A stretch of DNA of 64,000 nt from Notamacropus eugenii (taxonomy: Eukaryota > Chordata > Mammalia > Diprotodontia > Macropodidae), in the NCBI RefSeq assembly GCF_028372415.1, contig NC_092875.1:439711377-439775376 (forward strand), written 5' to 3'. The notes beneath the pieces are model-generated. The model was not told the origin of the DNA, searched no databases, and was given only the letters and a program-made list of their open reading frames with translations. Positions 43,630 through 53,799 of the stretch are shown here, one piece after another (within the stretch, counting starts at the first letter, position 1; every line of letters begins with the position of its first letter). Position numbers and translations under genes: made by a program.

Positions 43630-43859
43630 ATATGAATTAGAACACATATCGTTCAGCCGTATTTTTCTCTTCCAAGGCAATCATTAGTGATTCTGAGAGT
43701 TAGGTTGGAGGGGGTGGGGTGGGAAAAGCAGGAATAGGTTGAAAGTATATACAAGATCCCTGCCCCCTACACAGGCCTAATCTTATCACTGCTGTTTTAT
43801 TGTCTGTCCTCTAAAAAAGGAGAGGGGAGGAAAAAAAATCAAGCTAGCAATCAAGGCTT

Positions 43860-43950
43860 CCTTCTATTGCTATTATACATATTATATACTAATATATATT
43901 GTATAATTATATGATATATGATATATAATTAATATTATATTATGTTCAGC
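43860..43950. repeat. AT-rich simple repeat
   Basis: About 90 bases of almost pure A and T in 'tatata'/'attata' words. Confidence 0.9.
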
Positions 43951-44329
43951 ACAAAGAGATAACTCTGAGTCAGTCGAATCCTCAATCAATCTAAAATTAG
44001 ACAGAAATTGCTCAAATGAGCACGTTCACAGCCTTTATAGGGAAATGAAATCAAAATCCCAAACAAAGTTTCACTATTCTGTAAGCTCCTCAGTTGTCTG
44101 GGGAGTGGATCTGATGAACTCCCAATGTAAAAACACATATATTCTGCAGATCATAAACACAAGACTCAGGAGGACTTTGAATGAGCCGGCTGCATAAAGT
44201 AGGCAACAGTGAACTTTTTGCAGTGAGATCAATGTGAAGAAGAAAGCAATAGAATATATTGGATAGAATATTACCTCTTGCAATAGAAAGAAAAATTGTC
44301 ATTGTAGCTTTCCTTTGCAGGGAATAAAT
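43951..44329. other. Unique sequence, no gene seen
   Basis: Two overlapping 69-70 codon minus frames have no domain. No named repeat. Confidence 0.4.
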
Positions 44330-44460
44330 ACCATTTATTCATTTAACAAGCACAGGTTGAGTATTCTCTCTGTGCTTACCTATTACACAGTGAGGAAATT
44401 CACAAGGCAAATTAAGGCATGAACCCTGTCCTATAGAGGTCACAGTCTAGTTGGAGAGGC
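44330..44460 (-). repeat. L2 3' end, antisense
   Basis: 'accatttattcatttaacaa', 'gaaccctgtcctatagaggt' and 'cacagtctagttggagaggc' follow the complement of the L2 terminus. Confidence 0.65.
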
Positions 44461-44464
44461 AGAG

Positions 44465-44585
44465 TATATCTATATATATTATATATATATGTATGTGCAT
44501 ATATGCATGTATATACACATACATGCACATATATAAACATATATACATATATGCATATATTACATACACATACATATATATATAC
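44465..44585. repeat. (TA)/(CATA) simple repeat
   Basis: Alternating 'atatatat', 'gtatgtgcatatatgc' and 'acacatacatgcacatat' words over about 120 bases. Confidence 0.92.
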
Positions 44586-44709
44586 TTGAAGTAGTAACTG
44601 GTAGGTGATAGTACATGGTAAATCTCAAGTTGAGTAATGCAGCTGGAGTTGTTATTGTTCAGGGAGGGGAGTGGCCATAAAAGACTGGAAAGAACTTTGG
44701 AGGTCAGTA

Positions 44710-45113
44710 TCAAGCCAACAAGAATTTTTTATGTGTTTATATATGCTGGGGATACCAAAACAAAAAACTGGTCCCTGTTCTCAAGAGCTCACAGTCTCCC
44801 TGGGGGAGGCAACATGCAAACAACAATGTACACGCAAGATGTAAATAGGATAAATTAGAGACAATCAATGAGGACTCTAGAATTAGTAGGTGAGATATTA
44901 ACAAAGGTTTAAAGGATGGTGGGGAAGCTAGGATGTGGAAATGAGAAAGAAAAGAATTCCAGGAAGCAGCTAGGTGGCCTAATGAGTAGAATGTCCATCT
45001 TGGAATCAGGAGGACCTGAGTTCAAATTCAGCCTCAGACACATCAGCTGGGTAACCCCAGGCAAATCGATAAAGTGATTTACCCTTTACCTCCAAAAGAG
45101 AGCAAAACAAAAG

Positions 45114-45201
<88 letters not shown>

Positions 45202-45358
45202 CAGGCATGTGGCAAGCTAACAATACCCAGAGATGGGAAATGGAACATCTTGGGCAAGAAACAGCAGAGACTAGTGTCACTGAATCACAGAGTATGAGGA
45301 GGGTGGAAAGATCTAAGAAGACTAGAAAGGCATTAAGGGGCAACGTTTTATATTCTAA
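44710..45358 (-). repeat. L2 LINE 3' region, antisense, split by a SINE
   Basis: The left part shows 'ctggggataccaaaacaaaa', 'ccctgttctcaagagctcac' and 'ggatgtggaaatgagaaaga'. The right part (from 45195) shows 'gaattccaggcatgtggcaa' and 'ctagaaaggcattaaggggc'. A SINE occupies 44964-45194. Confidence 0.72.
44964..45194 (+). repeat. SINE with (GA)n tail and 11-bp target duplication
   Basis: The head 'cagctaggtggcctaatgag' and body 'aggaggacctgagttcaaat' and 'cagcctcagacacatcagct' are clear. The 3' end grades through 'caaaagagagcaaaacaaaa' into a GA run of about 80 bases (45113-45194). The 11 bases 'agaattccagg' stand immediately before the SINE (44953-44963) and again after the GA run (45195-45205). 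The GA tract therefore lies inside the insertion and is the expanded tail. Confidence 0.88.
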
Positions 45359-45359
45359 C

Positions 45360-45500
45360 CTGGCCATTTGAGAGAAAACAAAACTGAGATTGAGTAGTAA
45401 GTGAAGGAAATTTTCCAAAATCACAAAGTTAGTAACAGAAGAATAAAACACCGGACCTGGAACTCTAATCCAGTAATTTATTTATTGCATCATGTGATCT
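45360..45500 (-). repeat. MIR-type SINE, antisense
   Basis: 'gccatttgagagaaaacaaa', 'caaaatcacaaagttagtaa' and 'ggacctggaactctaatcca' fit the MIR complement. Confidence 0.6.
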
Positions 45501-45599
45501 CTTTTTAATACTTTTTTTAAAAACTAAACTTGTGATTTTACTGAAATACGAGTATCTCAAGGAAGAATCTCCTTCTATCAATATGCTCTGCAATTTACA

Positions 45600-45790
45600 A
45601 CACCATAGTATCACCCCAGGACACTATGAGATTGTCACTTGCCCAAGGTCACACTGTAGTGCTTGAACCCACTCTGAAGGTGGCTCTCTATTCACTCTGC
45701 CTTGCTATAGTTATAAAATAATTTACTGCAAATTATTTCACTTGATTACAATGTCTGGAACATAGTAGGTACTTAATAAATTATTGTTGA
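45600..45790 (-). repeat. MIR-type SINE, antisense, next to a L2/MIR terminal scrap
   Basis: 'ttgtcacttgcccaaggtca', 'cactctgaaggtggctctct' and 'attcactctgccttgc' are the MIR complement (45600-45712). 'atgtctggaacatagtaggt' and 'acttaataaattattgttga' (45745-45790) are a plus-strand L2 or MIR end. Confidence 0.65.
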
Positions 45791-46507
45791 CAGTGATCAT
45801 CACAAAAGCTATGATATACCACAAATATCATCATGATTGGGAAACCCCAGGGCTCTAGGCTTCCCCTTGGTGTATGGACTCACACAGGTCAGACCTAATG
45901 ATCATCTCTCTTTTTACTTGTTGACCTCAACTGGAGTTAGACCAGGAAAATATGCAAAGTATATCTTGATTATAATCTTGTGTCTAGGTTTTCCCAAAAG
46001 TGGTTAATAGGATCCCTAGTTCCTGAAGGAGCACTCAAGGTAAAATGCTTATGGGTCAAGGACAGTTTTTATTGAACTTGTTGAAAATTCAGAGGATGAA
46101 AAGCACTCTTAGGGGGTTGCAACTTCCCCAGGAAGACTATGACATTTGGGGCATGCTGAATAAAGGTTATTTTCCACTGAACCTGCCCTCTCTGAATCTT
46201 TCACATTATAGCTGGGGATGGTAAAGTCCTAATCTTGTGCCTCCCTGTGGTATGGCTTTTGTTTGACAGCTTCAGAAGTTATGTAGATTTTTTTCTTCTT
46301 CCCTAATGAGGTATATTACTCCAGGAATCTCTCTTCAGGAAGCCAGGTCTCTGAAATCTTAAACTTAAGAATTCCTGAGTTTAGGAGTCACACAAGAGAT
46401 GCAATGAGTCACACAGCTCTCAAAGTCGATTCCTTCCAGGAAATCTTCCATCTCTAGAAGGTTAGACTCGATGATCATCGTGTTGCCTAGGAGATGGACT
46501 TTACTCC

Positions 46508-46510
<3 letters not shown>
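45791..46510. other. Unique sequence, no gene seen
   Basis: No gene or named repeat. A 79-codon minus frame (46365-46604) runs into the CA tract and is discarded. Confidence 0.4.

Positions 46511-46578
<68 letters not shown>
46511..46578. repeat. (CA)34 microsatellite
   Basis: A pure CA run of 68 bases. Confidence 0.98.
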
Positions 46579-46582
<4 letters not shown>

Positions 46583-46854
46583 TGAAATTGGAGTATAGGA
46601 ACAAGAGCTCCCTTCATAGGCTAAGCAGGGCATGCACTGGTATGTTTTTATAAGTCTATCAATCTGTTCTCATCTCATAGGAACATCCCACTCTCTAGGC
46701 CCCAGTCTCTGGCCTTTGCTTACAAACCTGTAGATGGGTACATGTGAAATCCTTTCTACTTTTACCTGAAGGTAGCTATTACCATTTCCTAGAGTGAGAC
46801 AGGGGAAAAGGAAAGAGTAGATTGGACCCATCATGGGTTTCTTTTCCCCAGTCA

Positions 46855-46974
46855 ATCCATTAGCATTTATTAAGCTCTACTATGTGCCAGGCACTGTATA
46901 TATTGAAGTGCTGTGTGTACAAATATAGAATAGCCCAATCCTGTTCTGAAGGAGCTTGTATTCTATTGTTAGAG
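46855..46974 (-). repeat. L2 3' end, antisense
   Basis: 'tcaatccattagcatttatt', 'aagctctactatgtgccagg' and 'tcctgttctgaaggagcttg' match the complement of the L2 terminus. It meets the plus-oriented copy that follows head to head. Confidence 0.8.
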
Positions 46975-47102
46975 ATGCGTATATTCATTAGATTGTAAGC
47001 TTTTGAGGGCAGGGACCTTCTTTTATTTCTTTTGCTATCCCTAGTGCTTACTTCAGTATATGGCACATAGTAGGCCCTTAATAAATGTTAATTGATTGAG
47101 TG
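46975..47102 (+). repeat. L2 3' end
   Basis: 'cattagattgtaagcttttg', 'agggcagggaccttctttta', 'ggcacatagtaggcccttaa' and 'taaatgttaattgattgagt' are the L2 terminus in sense. Confidence 0.85.
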
Positions 47103-47269
47103 ATATGCACATCTGTACATAACATACGCCCATATTTGCATATATGTATTTAAAATATACTAAACACATGTGTATATAGATATGCTAAATATATACAAGA
47201 GAATTTTAAGGTAGCACTAACATCTGATGTTCATGTAAACCTTCATGTAGAATGCTTTTGAGCTACTTT

Positions 47270-47660
47270 TTAAAGGAAGAAATATGAAAGGCAGTGATGA
47301 GAACTGAACGCCTTCCAGACAGGGGAGCCAGGTAGTTCAAAGGAAGAGAGAAAGCAGATGAGAAGTGCATCCTGGGGATTAACCAAAAGGCCAATTTGAT
47401 TGTACCTCAGAGGGTGGAAGGGGGTAGTAATGCATAATAAGACCTGACCTTGGGACCAGGCTGTGAAGGTATTTAAATGTCAAGTAAGAGTTTATATTTT
47501 ATCATAGACTTGATTGAGGACCACTGGAATTTAATTAATATGGGACTGACATGGCCAGACCTTGCTGTAAGCAAATCACTTCTGCAGTGGCAGCAGTATG
47601 GAGGATGAAATATACAGAGAAGAGACTTGAGGCAAGGAGAGCAGGAGGAAACCAGAAAGA
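47270..47660 (-). repeat. L2 LINE fragment, antisense
   Basis: 'gaacgccttccagacagggg', 'ccaaaaggccaatttgattg', 'ggaccaggctgtgaaggtat', 'gggactgacatggccagacc' and 'gagacttgaggcaaggagag' run in L2 complement order. Confidence 0.72.
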
Positions 47661-47884
47661 CTCACATTTGTTCTGTCACAAACTGGTTTGTCTTCTAAAT
47701 AGAGAGATATTTAAAGGGAAGTACAAGAAAGGTCTCAACAAGTTCACTTTATAGATCATAAAGTGGGGTGGTTCCTCACAATGAGTACATCTTTCTTACT
47801 CCCAGTCTGGCTGACTATTTGAAGGCAATCCTAGACACTCAAAAGCAATCAAGATCTTAGAAACTGGAAACCAATTAAATGTAA

Positions 47885-47970
47885 ATTGTGCCTACCTCAC
47901 AGAGCTGTTGTGGAGATCAATTAAAACAACACATATAACATACTCTGTAAATCTTAAAATCTTACATACA
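47885..47970 (+). repeat. MIR-type SINE tail
   Basis: 'gcctacctcacagagctgtt' and 'gtggagatcaattaaaacaa' match the MIR core-tail. Confidence 0.65.
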
Positions 47971-48369
47971 TGCAAGGTATTTTAATATGCAAATTTTGCA
48001 TGTTATATACATATGTATGTATAGATATTTTTCTCTCATTTGTTTTTCTTTTTATATTGTCTGGGATTTTTATTGCTCGAATACTATGGTATTCCCTGAG
48101 AAATGAATATAGAGTATTAAGAAGAGAAAAAAGTCAATTGTCCTTTTAACAAGGTGTCAATGCAAATGTCAAACCCTTCATGGGGAAATGTCTCTAGATT
48201 GCAGACAAAAGCTTCTATCCTATAAGTTTATTGACTTGGGGGAGCTCAGCAAGCATATCAAGGATTCTCCAGATCAAAAGATTGGTCCAATGACACACAA
48301 TGAATAAATGGCAGAACTGTTTCTTCTGACATTAGGATATTCTCTAGCTCTTTCCCCTGCCTGAGGGCC
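47971..48369. other. Unique sequence, no gene seen
   Basis: About 400 bases with no open frame of interest and no recognised repeat. Confidence 0.4.
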
Positions 48370-48635
48370 AGGGTCAGGCATGTGCTGGATCCACCTCACA
48401 CCAACAGCAATTGTCAGATTTTCCACATAAGCATTTATACCTCAAAAGTTTAAGATTCTGTAAATCAGAGCTTGATTTATTGTTTTGTTGATTGCCTAGA
48501 CTTAAGAAAATGGTGGATAAAATGTTAATAACTTAGATTGCATTTTAAAATGTGTCAGGCATGTTTTGGTTTTTTTGGTTTTGTTTTTGTTTTTTTCAGA
48601 GAGCTGGTTGTTGAACATTTGACAGCCAGACTGGT
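48370..48635 (+). repeat. Unnamed dispersed repeat A, copy 2
   Basis: 'ggcatgtgctggatccacct', 'agcatttatacctcaaaagt', 'agagcttgatttattgtttt', 'gattgcctagacttaagaaa', 'gataaaatgttaataactta', 'tgtcaggcatg' and 'gagctggttgttgaacattt' parallel 8705-8950. This copy looks better preserved. Confidence 0.7.
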
Positions 48636-49249
48636 CAGAGTGGTCAGGCAAATCTTCCAGGTGGGAGATAGAATTTGAATCACTAAATGAATGAATGGGC
48701 CTTTAAGGACACTTAGAGAGGTTTTAGCAAGTTGGATAAGAGGGGGAAGGGCAAAAAATGATGTCATTTGCGATTGAAATAGCCGAACAGCACTCGGTTG
48801 ATTGGTGATTTTAATTCTCTGGGTATGTATCATTCCAGCAAATCAATACACTCAGCCTGATTTTCCCCTGCTCCACATTTTGTCTCCAGTCTACCTTTCC
48901 CTGCTGACAGCTGGCATGTGTTCAGGGAATACAAACCTATTTCCATAAATGGATGTTCAGTCTTTCACAGAGGAAGATAACACTGCTGACCTACTGTCAG
49001 CAGGGAATACAGCTTGAGTTGTGTTTCTAGTAATTGTTATGGAAAGAGTTCAGTAAGTCATCCTCAATGCTCTTGATCCTACTTCTCACGTTGTGACCAA
49101 CAACACCCATTTCTAAGATGGCTAGGTGAGGTTAGGGGTATAGTAAGGGGTCATTGAATATATTTTGCCTCTGTGTAAAGCCCATATAGAGAAACAAACA
49201 ATTCTGCTTGACTCTGAGCAAGGACTATTTTCAGAAGGAAAGAGTACTA
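48636..49249. other. Unique sequence with a spaced MARE-like inverted repeat
   Basis: No gene. 'ctgctgac' and 'gtcagcag' (48983-49003) form an 8-bp inverted repeat with a 5-base spacer. The 92-codon minus frame starting at 48833 has no domain. Confidence 0.45.
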
Positions 49250-49400
49250 GACCACAACCCTCAGGTTCTATTGTAGTCACTAGGTGAGCTTTATCAACTT
49301 ACTTAATTTCTCTAAATTTCAGTATCCTTGTCAGTCAAATAGGGGCAATGCATATTAAAGTGCTTTAAAAATAAAGAGTCCTTTACAAATGCAAGATATA
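49250..49400 (+). repeat. MIR-type SINE
   Basis: 'caacttacttaatttctcta', 'tatccttgtcagtcaaatag' and 'tattaaagtgctttaaaaat' fit MIR. Confidence 0.6.
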
Positions 49401-49504
49401 TTATTCATCTAACCAACTAATCAGCTCATAATAAGGAAGGTATTTGTTTTGCTGCAAATATACACTTTTGGTATTTTCTTTTACATGTTCTACTGCTTTA
49501 GAGT

Positions 49505-49552
49505 ATTTGAATTCAATCCATTAAGTATTTATTAAGCATCTGCTATATATGT
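49505..49552 (-). repeat. L2 3' end scrap, antisense
   Basis: 'caatccattaagtatttatt' and 'aagcatctgctatatatgt' match the L2 complement. It is followed at once by a SINE and seems to be its insertion target. Confidence 0.65.
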
Positions 49553-49800
49553 AACAGGGGCAGCTAGGTAACACAATGGATGGAATGCTGGACCTGAAAT
49601 CAAGAAGACATCTTCCTGAGCTGAAATCTGACCTCAGACCATGAGCCAGTCACTTAACCCTTTTGCTTCAGTTCCTCATCTCTAAAATGAGTTGAAGAAG
49701 GAAATGGCAAACCACTTCGGTATCTTTGACAAGAAAAATACAAACAAGATCACAAGGAGTCTGACATACCTAAAAAGACTAAACAATTCTATAGTTATCC
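49553..49800 (+). repeat. tRNA-headed SINE with RTE-like tail
   Basis: 'ggggcagctaggtaacacaa', 'gctggacctgaaatcaagaa', 'gagccagtcacttaaccctt', 'gaaggaaatggcaaaccact' and 'cacaaggagtctgacatacc' cover the whole element. The plus frame inside it is a shadow. Confidence 0.88.
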
Positions 49801-50119
49801 CTTCTGCATCACGAAGGGTAGGGGTGTGGTACCCTCTCAATCTGAAAAATTCACATAAAAATTTTGCCCCTCCATACCAGAAGTCTTTTTATTCTTTTCC
49901 TTTTATAGGGTGTTTACACAACATTATTGTAAAATTTGGGTTAAATATTTGGTCATAGGCTCTGTCTAATCTGCTGGTCTTTGAATGTCCTCTTTGACTT
50001 CTACAAAAGTGCTAAAAAAATTCCATTTAATTTTTTATGCCCACTGGAGATATATTGAAAACACTATGGGGAAAGTCTCCTTGTGGAAGAGATAGCTGTA
50101 TATCCATCTCCAACATACT
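49801..50119. other. Unique sequence, no gene seen
   Basis: About 320 bases, no recognised repeat. Confidence 0.4.
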
Positions 50120-50242
50120 TTTTTGGACAGCTAGGTGGCGCAGTGGAAGAAGGAAATGACAAACTACTCCAGTATCTTTGCCCAGAAAACCCCAAAAGGA
50201 GTCAAGAAGACTGAAAAAAACAGTGAACAACAACAACATGTA
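50120..50242 (+). repeat. SINE with large internal deletion
   Basis: The head 'ggacagctaggtggcgcagt' joins directly to the tail 'agaaggaaatgacaaactac', 'tccagtatctttgcccagaa' and 'gagtcaagaagactgaaaaa'. Compared with 49553-49800, about 110-130 bases of the body are missing. The head is one of the least diverged in the window. Confidence 0.82.
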
Positions 50243-50534
50243 CAAAACAATGTCTTAGTGCCTAAGAAGGCAAAGTTTCCCTTATTTTGTTTTTCTCTTA
50301 GTTTTTTAATGACTCAGTTCCTTCCTTGAAAGAGCTGCCATTTTACCAGCAAAGGATGTACACACTAAGGGCCATAATACAAAAGAGATTCTTGTACTTT
50401 CCATCCAGCAACCCTGGTCACCTGGCTGTTCCTTGAACAAGACACTCCACTCTCCTACTCTAGGCATTTATGCTGTCTATCCCCCATGTTGTCATACTTA
50501 TGTAAAGAAGTAAACACCCTCACTGCCCTGACTT

Positions 50535-50805
50535 CTTTCAAGTACCAGCTAAAATCCCACCTTCTATAGGAAGCCTTTCTGAAGTTCCCCAAATTCTTGT
50601 GTCTTCCTTTCGTTGCTTATTTCCTACTTATCCAGTATTTATCTTGTTTGTACATAATTATTTGCATAGTATTTCCTTCCATCAGATTGTGATGTCCTTA
50701 AGGACAGGGACTCTTTTTCCTTTCTTTTTGGCCAGTACCTAGTACAGTGTTTGGCACCAATTAAATACTTTATAATTGTTTATTGATTATTGACTGAAAA
50801 CATGT
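50535..50805 (+). repeat. L2 3' end
   Basis: 'gtaccagctaaaatcccacc', 'ttctataggaagcctttctg', 'cttaaggacagggactcttt', 'gtacagtgtttggcaccaat' and 'aattgtttattgattattga' are the L2 3' region in sense. Confidence 0.85.
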
Positions 50806-50959
50806 GATGCAAGCAACGGAAAGATCCAGAATAATATGCTAGAGCAAACTGAAGATGGAAATAATAATTTTCGCCCAGGGAGGATGAGGTTCAGAGAGTT
50901 CTTTACAGAAGAAGAGTAAGCAGAGATGAGCCTAAAAGAAGATTCTGAGAAGGGGTCCC

Positions 50960-51150
50960 ATGAGGAAGTGAACTGACACCTGATTTGGGAGACAGAAGAC
51001 TTGATATCCCATATCTGCTACTTATTAGCTGCATGAACTATACAAGTCATCCTAATCTCTCTCACCTTTAGTTTCTTCATGTGCAGAAAGAAGGCACTGG
51101 GCTATAGGACCTCAAAGTCACTTTCTCTTTCCAACTTCATGTTCTTAAAG
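50960..51150 (+). repeat. MIR/CORE-type SINE
   Basis: 'ggagacagaagacttgatat', 'ctacttattagctgcatgaa', 'cctttagtttcttcatgtgc' and 'gggctataggacctcaaagt' match a diverged SINE in order. Confidence 0.7.
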
Positions 51151-51154
51151 GCAG

Positions 51155-51560
51155 AGATGAGAAGGGAATGCATTTCAGATATACAAATGCATAGTGTTTG
51201 AAGATGGAATATCAAGTTCAAGGTCCTATGCCTTGAAATTACACCAAAAAAATAGACCAGAAGCAGATTTTGGAGGGGCTTATATGCCAAGCTAAGGAGT
51301 TTGCATTTTTTTCAAAACAATTGACATATAATGAAGTTCTTATCATTATTTTTGAGCCTCTCTTTTCAAAGATAATTTTGGCAACTGCTCAAATGATACA
51401 TTGGAAAGACAAGTAGACCAGAGGCAGAAGGGCAGCTTATGAAGCAGTTGTAAGAGTCCAGGCAAGAAATGATGAGAGTTTGAGTTATAGTGGTAGTCAA
51501 AAAGAAAACCAGTTATGTAGCAGTTCTAGAAGTAGAATTGTGTTGGTTTGTTAAACAAAA
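51155..51560 (-). repeat. L2 LINE fragment, antisense
   Basis: 'ttttggaggggcttatatgc', 'caagctaaggagtttgcatt', 'gtagaccagaggcagaaggg' and 'agagtccaggcaagaaatga' follow the L2 complement in order. Confidence 0.75.
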
Positions 51561-52111
51561 TGAGATTGTGGCTCACTCCACTTAGCTTATTGTACTCTAT
51601 AATCCTTGTTGCATTCAATCACCCATATGGGAGAATTACACCCAGGAATTTTTCCCTTTTTTCTTGTTTCATTGTCAAGGGTCTAGTTGATTCATCTGAC
51701 TAACATTGTCCTGATAAGAATATTCTTCTGCAGAGAAATTAGAACTTTTGTGCTGGCCAGAATGTTATAGAAACTGTGATTTTGTCAATGACAGGAAAGT
51801 CAGGCATATGGAACAAACATGTAGATAGATCGTTAGTCTTAAATTCAAATAGAAAGTAAAAAACCACAAATTAACAATATTTGTGTTGTATGCTATTTTT
51901 ATTTATTGGTTAAATATTTCCCAATTGTATTTAAAGTGGTTATAGTTGTACTCAAGTGTTAAGAGTTTTGACTGCTAATTGAAGCCCTTGGGCTTTAACA
52001 CTCAGGCTGAGATAGCCAGTTATTATGTTTTTGACCCTCAGTTGATTTGAATGTCAATGAGGGAGCATCACTGGAGTAGAGGAGGTTGTGTCAAGCATAA
52101 TTCCTCTGGAG

Positions 52112-52112
<1 letters not shown>
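51561..52112. other. Unique sequence, no gene seen
   Basis: No gene or named repeat. Confidence 0.4.

Positions 52113-52159
<47 letters not shown>
52113..52159. repeat. (TG)23 microsatellite
   Basis: A pure TG run of 47 bases. Confidence 0.97.
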
Positions 52160-52160
<1 letters not shown>

Positions 52161-52307
52161 CCCAGAAATTCATTTGGGAATGCAGACTTACAATCAAGGA
52201 TTTAACAGAAGTTGAGAGAAATTTTATAAACCCCCAGGAAGATTGTTGACTTAAGTGAGAGATTTTGAGTTGACAGCAAGAGAAAAGTGGGTTAAAAGAA
52301 GAATCTT

Positions 52308-53227
52308 GGGAGCAGAGCCAAGATGGCAGAGAAAAGGCAGCAACTCAGCTGAGATCTCCCCCAAAGCCCTCTTTCAATAATGCCATAAAACTATTCCAGC
52401 AGGAGCAGAACAGACAAAAGGATGGGGTGAAATACTTTTCCAGCCAATGACAACTTGGAATGTTGGCAGGAAAGGTTTGTTGCAACTGGGTGAGAGTGGA
52501 GTACAGTCCAGTGCAGGTCATGCCAGCACAGACCCAAACCCAGTAAAACAGGAATAGGCCTTTGAAATCACTGAATTAGCAGTGGCAGCAGCTGTTTCTG
52601 GAGCTCTCAGCCCACAGAGAGTAAGAGGGTCAAACAACTGGTCAGAAGGAGATAATAGAGGTCTCCGCTGACACTGAGAGAGGACTCCATTGCTTTGCCC
52701 ATGCTCAGAGCCTGATCGCAGTCCTGGTAAGGAGGACCACTGGCACACCTCAGCTTGCAGTCAAAGTGGAGCGAGGACTTCTGTCACAGTTCCAGGGCAG
52801 AAAAGAGTGCTTGTGGTCAAGCACAGATGAGAGAACAGATCAGGAGAGTAGTATACACACCTCTCCTTTGATCATATCACCTTGGAAGAACTGAAAAATT
52901 ACAGGTCCCTAGAAGTATATCTGAAAACAGCTGCATAGAACCCTGGAAGCTTGGAACAGTTCACCTTCCACACTGGAAGCAGAAACAAAGAGTTAAAAGT
53001 CAAAAAACAGATTTGGGAAATAAGCAAGCAACAAAAAAAATTCTGACCATGAAAAGTTAATATGGTGACAAGAAAGATCAAAATCCACACTCAGAACAAG
53101 CCAAATTTTCTACATCCAAAGCCTCCAAGAAAAAAGATGAGTTAGTTTCAGGTCATGGAATAACTCAAAAAGAATTCTGAAAATCAAGTAAAAGAGGTAG
53201 AGGAAAAATTGGGAAGAGAAATGAGAG
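52308..53227 (+). repeat. HAL1-like/L1-type 5' end
   Basis: Starts with 'gggagcagagccaagatggc' and continues through a 5' UTR ('gcaggaaaggtttgttgcaa', 'gctgacactgagagaggact') to the start of the ORF1 region ('tggtgacaagaaagatcaaa', 'aagcctccaagaaaaaagat', 'gaggaaaaattgggaagaga'). The last words are shared with the element at 20408. It stops where the ERV-L LTR begins, and no continuation is seen on the far side of the provirus. Confidence 0.8.
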
Positions 53228-53707
53228 TGCGTAATAGTAATTTAAATGGAAAGACTTTTCTCATTAATTAACAGGCCCATATGATCTGCTTAAATCACCT
53301 GAAAGCCTAAGTCACATGTGATGAGAGGTGCTTGCTTAAGAGGTGGAACAGGAAGGGTGGAGTGAAACCAGGAGGAAGTGAGTGAGTGGGGCCAGGTCAG
53401 AAAGGACAGAATGCAGGCCAACTGACACAGGTCAACTGACACAGTGTGTCAACTGATATTGAGAAGGCTCTGGCTGAGGGAAAGGAGGTTTGAAAATGGC
53501 TTTGTCCCCTGTTGTGATCATAATTATTAACTTCTTGGTCACCATGACATATTTTGCTTTCTGGTTCTGGAATTTGGCTTCCTGGTGTTTCAATAAATGT
53601 TTTTCTTCTGCTTTCTGTATGGCGAATCTTTTATACTTGACAGTTGAAAACTACCCTGGCATATTCATAGTTATCGCCAGTGCTATGAATATTGCCTTGG
53701 CCATACA
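53228..53707 (+). repeat. 5' LTR of the ERV-L-like fossil
   Basis: About 480 bp, beginning near 'tgcgtaatag' and ending near 'ggccataca'. A polyadenylation signal is visible in 'caataaatgttt' (53590). Just downstream, 'tggtgtaacaaacagg' (53710-53725) is where a primer-binding site should lie. Its 'tggtgt' start is compatible with a leucine-tRNA-type site, though the match is imperfect. The left border is uncertain by a few bases because 'gagagtg' is shared with the flanking HAL1-like element. Confidence 0.6.
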
Positions 53708-53799
53708 TTTGGTGTAACAAACAGGATCACAAGGTATAAAATCAATCTCAAGGTATTTGGAGGCAAAATTAACTTAGAGGAAGACATTAATAACACAGG

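Noticed and set aside
45006-45451. Leu-Ser repeat frames of 83-121 codons
   Set aside because: They translate the GA microsatellite in the SINE tail.
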